A stretch of 64,000 nt of DNA, taken from positions 62,001 to 126,000 of the forward strand of contig NZ_LT629732.1 in NCBI RefSeq assembly GCF_900104745.1, in the 5' to 3' direction. Positions 61,290 through 64,000 of this stretch are shown in pieces. Both the position numbers and the translations under genes were made by a program. The notes under the pieces were generated by a model. It made no database searches and was not told the origin of the DNA. It saw nothing but the letters and a program-made list of their open reading frames with translations. The DNA is from Actinopolymorpha singaporensis (GTDB lineage Bacteria; Actinomycetota; Actinomycetes; Propionibacteriales; Actinopolymorphaceae). Each line of letters opens with the position of its first letter. The stretch's first letter is position 1.

Positions 61290-61744
61290 TTCGGCGTGGA
61301 AGCCCCAACGCGCATGCTCTGCTGCGGCACCTCGTTCGACGGCAACCGGGACGTCGGCATCCTCGACTGGGACAGCATCGGGCCTTCCGACCGGGTGTGG
61401 GATCTGGCCTACGCGGCGCACCAGTTCGTGCCCTTCCACCCTCCCGCGGGCCTGAAAGCGTTCGGCTGGCACACCGAGCCGGACCGCGCCGCCCGGCTGA
61501 GGATGTTCGCGGAGGCCTACGGCTGTGGGTGACGCCCGAGGAGATCGTCGACCTCGCGGCACTCAGGTTGCTCTCGACAGGGGCCTACATCGAACACCAG
61601 GTTCGCGCCGGTGACCCGAGCTTCGAGGTACACCGCGAGGAGGACCACGCGCGGGGCTACCGGATCGCGGCCGAGTTCGTGCTGGCCAACCGGCAAGCAC
61701 TGCTCGGCCGAACGCGATCTGCTCAGTCCCTGACCACCTCGTAG
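61290..61744 (+). pseudogene. Phosphotransferase (APH family) remnant with frameshift
   Basis: The metal-binding part of an APH-family kinase is readable ('VGILDWDSIGPSDRVWDLAY', 'AAHQFVPFHPPAGLKAFGW', 'PDRAARLRMFAEAYG'). Near 61527 the frame shifts and the tail continues in another frame ('TPEEIVDLAALRLLSTGAYI', 'HQVRAGDPSFEVHREEDHAR', 'GYRIAAEFVLANRQALL'). The N-lobe and HxDxxxxN loop are missing. The remnant lies between the MATE gene and the convergent reductase gene, overlapping the latter by 22 bases. Confidence 0.85.
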
Positions 61745-62328
61745 GTGAGGTGCGTCGCCCGCGGTGATGCGGTGACCTCCCGCTGGATCAGAGTCATCGG
61801 ACCGACGAGTTCGAACAGCCGCGTGCCGCCGCCGAGCACCAGCGGCGACAGGTGGATGCGGAGCTCCTCGACCAGCCGCGCCGCCAGGCACTGGTCGATG
61901 ACGTTCGCGCCACCCATGACCACGACATCCTTCTCGCCTGCGGCCCCCCGGGCCTGTTCGACGGCGGCCGCCACTCCCTCGGTCACGAACCGGAACCTGG
62001 AGGTGAGCCGCACCTGCGCAGGCTCTTCGTGGGTGACGACGTAGCACGGCGGTGCGGCCGACTGGTCCTGGTCGTGTCCGTACCCGACGTCGTCGCTCCA
62101 GCCGTGAGGCCCGTCCACGATGTCGTACAGCCGACGGCCCATCACCACCGCACCGGTCTGCTCGAAGCTGCGCACCAGCACCGCCTCGTCGGTGGCTGAA
62201 CGGGGCTCCTCGAGCACCCACGCGTGGATCGCCTCGCCACCGATGCCGAGGCCGTGCTCCAGGTCCACACCGCCCGCGGTCACGTATCCGTCCAGCGACA
62301 TGGAGATGTCGGCGATCACCTTGCTCAT
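61723..62328 (-). CDS. Dihydrofolate reductase-like (RibD C-terminal) protein
   Basis: 201 residues of the RibD_C/DHFR fold: 'VIADISMSLDGYVTAGGVDL', 'QTGAVVMGRRLYDIVDGPHG', 'KDVVVMGGANVIDQCLAARL' and 'EELRIHLSPLVLGGGTRLFE'. Such stand-alone proteins bind NADPH; the substrate is unknown. The ATG follows GAGGAG by six bases; a GTG two codons upstream is less likely. No other riboflavin gene is near. Confidence 0.88.
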   Translation of the reverse strand: MSKVIADISMSLDGYVTAGGVDLEHGLGIGGEAIHAWVLEEPRSATDEAVLVRSFEQTGAVVMGRRLYDIVDGPHGWSDDVGYGHDQDQSAAPPCYVVTHEEPAQVRLTSRFRFVTEGVAAAVEQARGAAGEKDVVVMGGANVIDQCLAARLVEELRIHLSPLVLGGGTRLFELVGPMTLIQREVTASPRATHLTYEVVRD

Positions 62329-62499
62329 GTTCACTCCTCAGGGTCCGTTGCGGGCGTAGACCCGCCAGGTGTGCACAACTCATCGGTCGCGGTCAGGCTG
62401 TGCCGCGCGATGCCGAGCGCCGACCGATCCCGGTCGTCGGAAGGAAACCGGGACGGCATCGCTGTAACGTCGCCGGGCCGCGTTCTCAGGGGGCTTCGG

Positions 62500-63723
62500 G
62501 TGTCGGTGCAACAGCTCAGTGTGCGGGGACATCGAGACTTCCAGCGACTGTGGGCCGGCATGGCCGTCAGCCAGCTCGGCTCGGCAGTGGGCGGAGTGGC
62601 TCTTCCGATCGTCGCCGTCACGGACATGCACGCGTCGACCTTCCAGATCTCCCTGCTCGCGGCGTTCACCGCGGTCACCACCGCCCTGCTCGCGTTTCCG
62701 ATGGGCAACTTCGTGGAGTTCCGGCGCAAGCGCCCGGTGATGATCGCAGCCGACGTGGCCCGTTTCGTGAGCCTGGCGAGCGTCCCGCTGGCCGGCCTGT
62801 TGCACGCTCTGACGTTCGCCCAGCTGTGTGTGGTCGCGGTGATCAACGCCACCAGCGGTATCGCCTTCGGCGGCGCGGCCCAGGCACACCTGAAGGCCCT
62901 GGTGTCACCGGAGCGTCTCGTCGACGCCAACGGACGACTGGAGTCCACCAACTGGCTGCGCATGTCGGTCGGTCCCTCACTGGGGGGTGCGCTGGTCGGC
63001 CTGCTCACCGCGCTCGGCACTCTCCTGATCGACGCCGTGTCGTTCCTCGCCAGCGCGCTGGCCGTCCGCCTGATCCGTCAACCCGAGCCTGCGCCGCCCG
63101 TCCGCGACGGCGAGCGGTCCCGGCGCAGCGAACTCGCGGGAGGACTGCACTTCGTCTGGGGACACCAGGCCCTGCGCAACATGCTGATCAGCTGGGTCTG
63201 TTTCGCGGGCGCGACAGCCATGTCAGGGCCCGTCACCACGATCTTCTACCTGCGCGAACTGCACTTCACGGCTTTCCAGTACGGCCTGCTGATGGGGTTG
63301 CCGTCCCTGGGCGGTGTCGCCGGAGCCCGGCTCGCCCGGAGGATGGTCGCCCGTTTCGGCCCGGTGCGCGTCCTGTGGTGGGCCAGCCTGCTCCGAGGGC
63401 CGTGGAACTTCCTGATCCCGCTGGCCACACCCGGCCTGGCCGGTCTGGTCCAGTGCGGGATCGGCTTCGCGGGCCTGCTGTTCTTCGCCGCGATGGCGAA
63501 CTCCACCATGGCGAGCTACCGCCAGCTCACGACCCCGAACCACCTGATGTCACGCGTGTCCACGCTCTGGGTCTTCGCCACCACAGTTGCGCAGCCGCTG
63601 TTCATCCTCGTCGGCGGGCTGATGGCCGCCCAGCTCGGCTCGCGGGTGACCCTGGTCGTCTCCGCGATCCTGGTGTGCGGTACGGCGTTCCTGCTGCCAC
63701 GGCAGGAGATCACCGGCCCGTGA
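62500..63723 (+). CDS. MFS transporter (DHA3/macrolide efflux-like)
   Basis: 407 residues with 10-12 membrane helices: 'FQRLWAGMAVSQLGSAVGGV', 'VDANGRLESTNWLRMSVGPS', 'LGGALVGLLTALGTLLIDAV', 'HFVWGHQALRNMLISWVCF' and 'AANSTMASYRQLTTPNHLMS'-like. The pattern is that of the DHA3/MefA-like efflux group common in actinomycetes. GTG start with CAGGGGGC before it. Monocistronic by spacing. Confidence 0.88.
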   Translation: MSVQQLSVRGHRDFQRLWAGMAVSQLGSAVGGVALPIVAVTDMHASTFQISLLAAFTAVTTALLAFPMGNFVEFRRKRPVMIAADVARFVSLASVPLAGLLHALTFAQLCVVAVINATSGIAFGGAAQAHLKALVSPERLVDANGRLESTNWLRMSVGPSLGGALVGLLTALGTLLIDAVSFLASALAVRLIRQPEPAPPVRDGERSRRSELAGGLHFVWGHQALRNMLISWVCFAGATAMSGPVTTIFYLRELHFTAFQYGLLMGLPSLGGVAGARLARRMVARFGPVRVLWWASLLRGPWNFLIPLATPGLAGLVQCGIGFAGLLFFAAMANSTMASYRQLTTPNHLMSRVSTLWVFATTVAQPLFILVGGLMAAQLGSRVTLVVSAILVCGTAFLLPRQEITGP

Positions 63724-63772
63724 ACGACGACGTAGCTTCCCGGCTCGTGCACGGTGCCTCTATGGTGAGCCG

Positions 63773-64000
63773 ATGACGTCGGTCAGGCAGGTCCAGGTCA
63801 CCTTCGACTGCGCGGAACCCGAGCGTGTCGCTCGCTTCTGGTGCGAGGTGCTGGGGTACGTCGTACCGCAGCCACCGGAGGGGTTTGCCAGCTGGGACGA
63901 CTTCGACCGCACGCTGCCGGCTGAGCATCAGGGTTCGGCGTTCGCGTGCGTCGATCCCTCGGGGGTGGGCCCTCGGCTGTTCTTCCAGCGCGTCCCCGAA
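63773..64000 (+). CDS. VOC/glyoxalase family protein, truncated by window end
   Basis: The first 76 codons are visible: 'VRQVQVTFDCAEPERVARFW', 'CEVLGYVVPQPPEGFASWDD', 'GSAFACVDPSGVGPRLFFQR'. This is the opening of a VOC protein of the glyoxalase-like type seen in actinomycetes. The gene continues beyond the right edge. ATG 49 bases after the MFS stop. Confidence 0.85.
   Translation, partial: MTSVRQVQVTFDCAEPERVARFWCEVLGYVVPQPPEGFASWDDFDRTLPAEHQGSAFACVDPSGVGPRLFFQRVPE

Overview
The window is a GC-rich chromosomal segment of an actinomycete (Actinomycetota). This follows from heavy use of GTG starts, strongly G/C third codon positions, the actinobacterial gene order metG-tatD-rpfB-rsmA-ispE next to a protein O-mannosyltransferase, a GuaB1-type IMPDH relative, an XRE/DUF397 pair, ECF41-type sigma factors, a mycothiol-dependent-nitroreductase-like thioredoxin-fold protein and a resuscitation-promoting factor. 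Genus cannot be fixed from the sequence alone. One tRNA gene (Gln, TTG anticodon) is present; no rRNA, CRISPR array, transposase or integrase was found.

Layout: 0-5.2 kb holds a truncated winged-helix regulator, zinc-ribbon-type L28 (rpmB), three methyltransferase/DUF2332 genes and a small-molecule kinase. 5.2-8.3 kb holds an LUD-domain protein divergent from an ECF41 sigma factor, then a MarR regulator divergent from a DsbA-fold protein. 8.3-11 kb is an accessory stretch with a BBE-domain gene remnant and a three-gene envelope/stress operon (low-complexity LEA-like protein, holin-like DUF1469, DUF3618) behind a SigB-like promoter. 11-18.5 kb contains DUF2071, AraC, a methyltransferase, a secreted 12-residue-repeat protein, a stand-alone secretion-ATPase-like domain, fructosamine kinase plus sugar-efflux MFS, and a decayed nitrilase. 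18.5-23 kb holds an orphan EctB and a fused polysaccharide deacetylase/glycosyltransferase overlapping a membrane-anchored excisionase-like HTH protein. 23.6-28.8 kb is bounded by the tRNA-Gln gene and a 30-bp partial copy of it. This candidate small island carries an ECF41 sigma factor, its likely oxidoreductase target, a cupin lipoprotein and an orphan MASE1 sensor.

28.9-42.6 kb contains proS, a CPBP protease, an epimerase, a MarR-controlled tam/GNAT/VOC operon, an Rrf2 regulator without cysteines, an ABC-F ATPase, an enolase-superfamily enzyme, an XRE/DUF397 pair with a large inverted repeat, and a RIO-type kinase. 42.9-51.6 kb is the conserved housekeeping block rsmI-metG-tatD-rpfB-rsmA-ispE, mostly overlapping or closely spaced except for about 300 bp before rpfB, with pmt divergent. 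51.9-64 kb holds DinB, DUF1918-CBS, a hydrogenase-maturation-protease-like protein, guaB1, a CE1-like esterase, a pentapeptide protein, SRPBCC, a kinase-MATE pair, a decayed phosphotransferase, a RibD-like reductase, an MFS transporter and a truncated VOC protein.

The regulatory logic that stands out is as follows: two ECF41 loci share a 25-bp promoter-like element; two MarR loci have palindromes placed at promoters or start codons; and two long nested inverted repeats lie in short intergenic gaps. Most genes look intact; four pseudogenes or fragments are well supported and two more are tentative.
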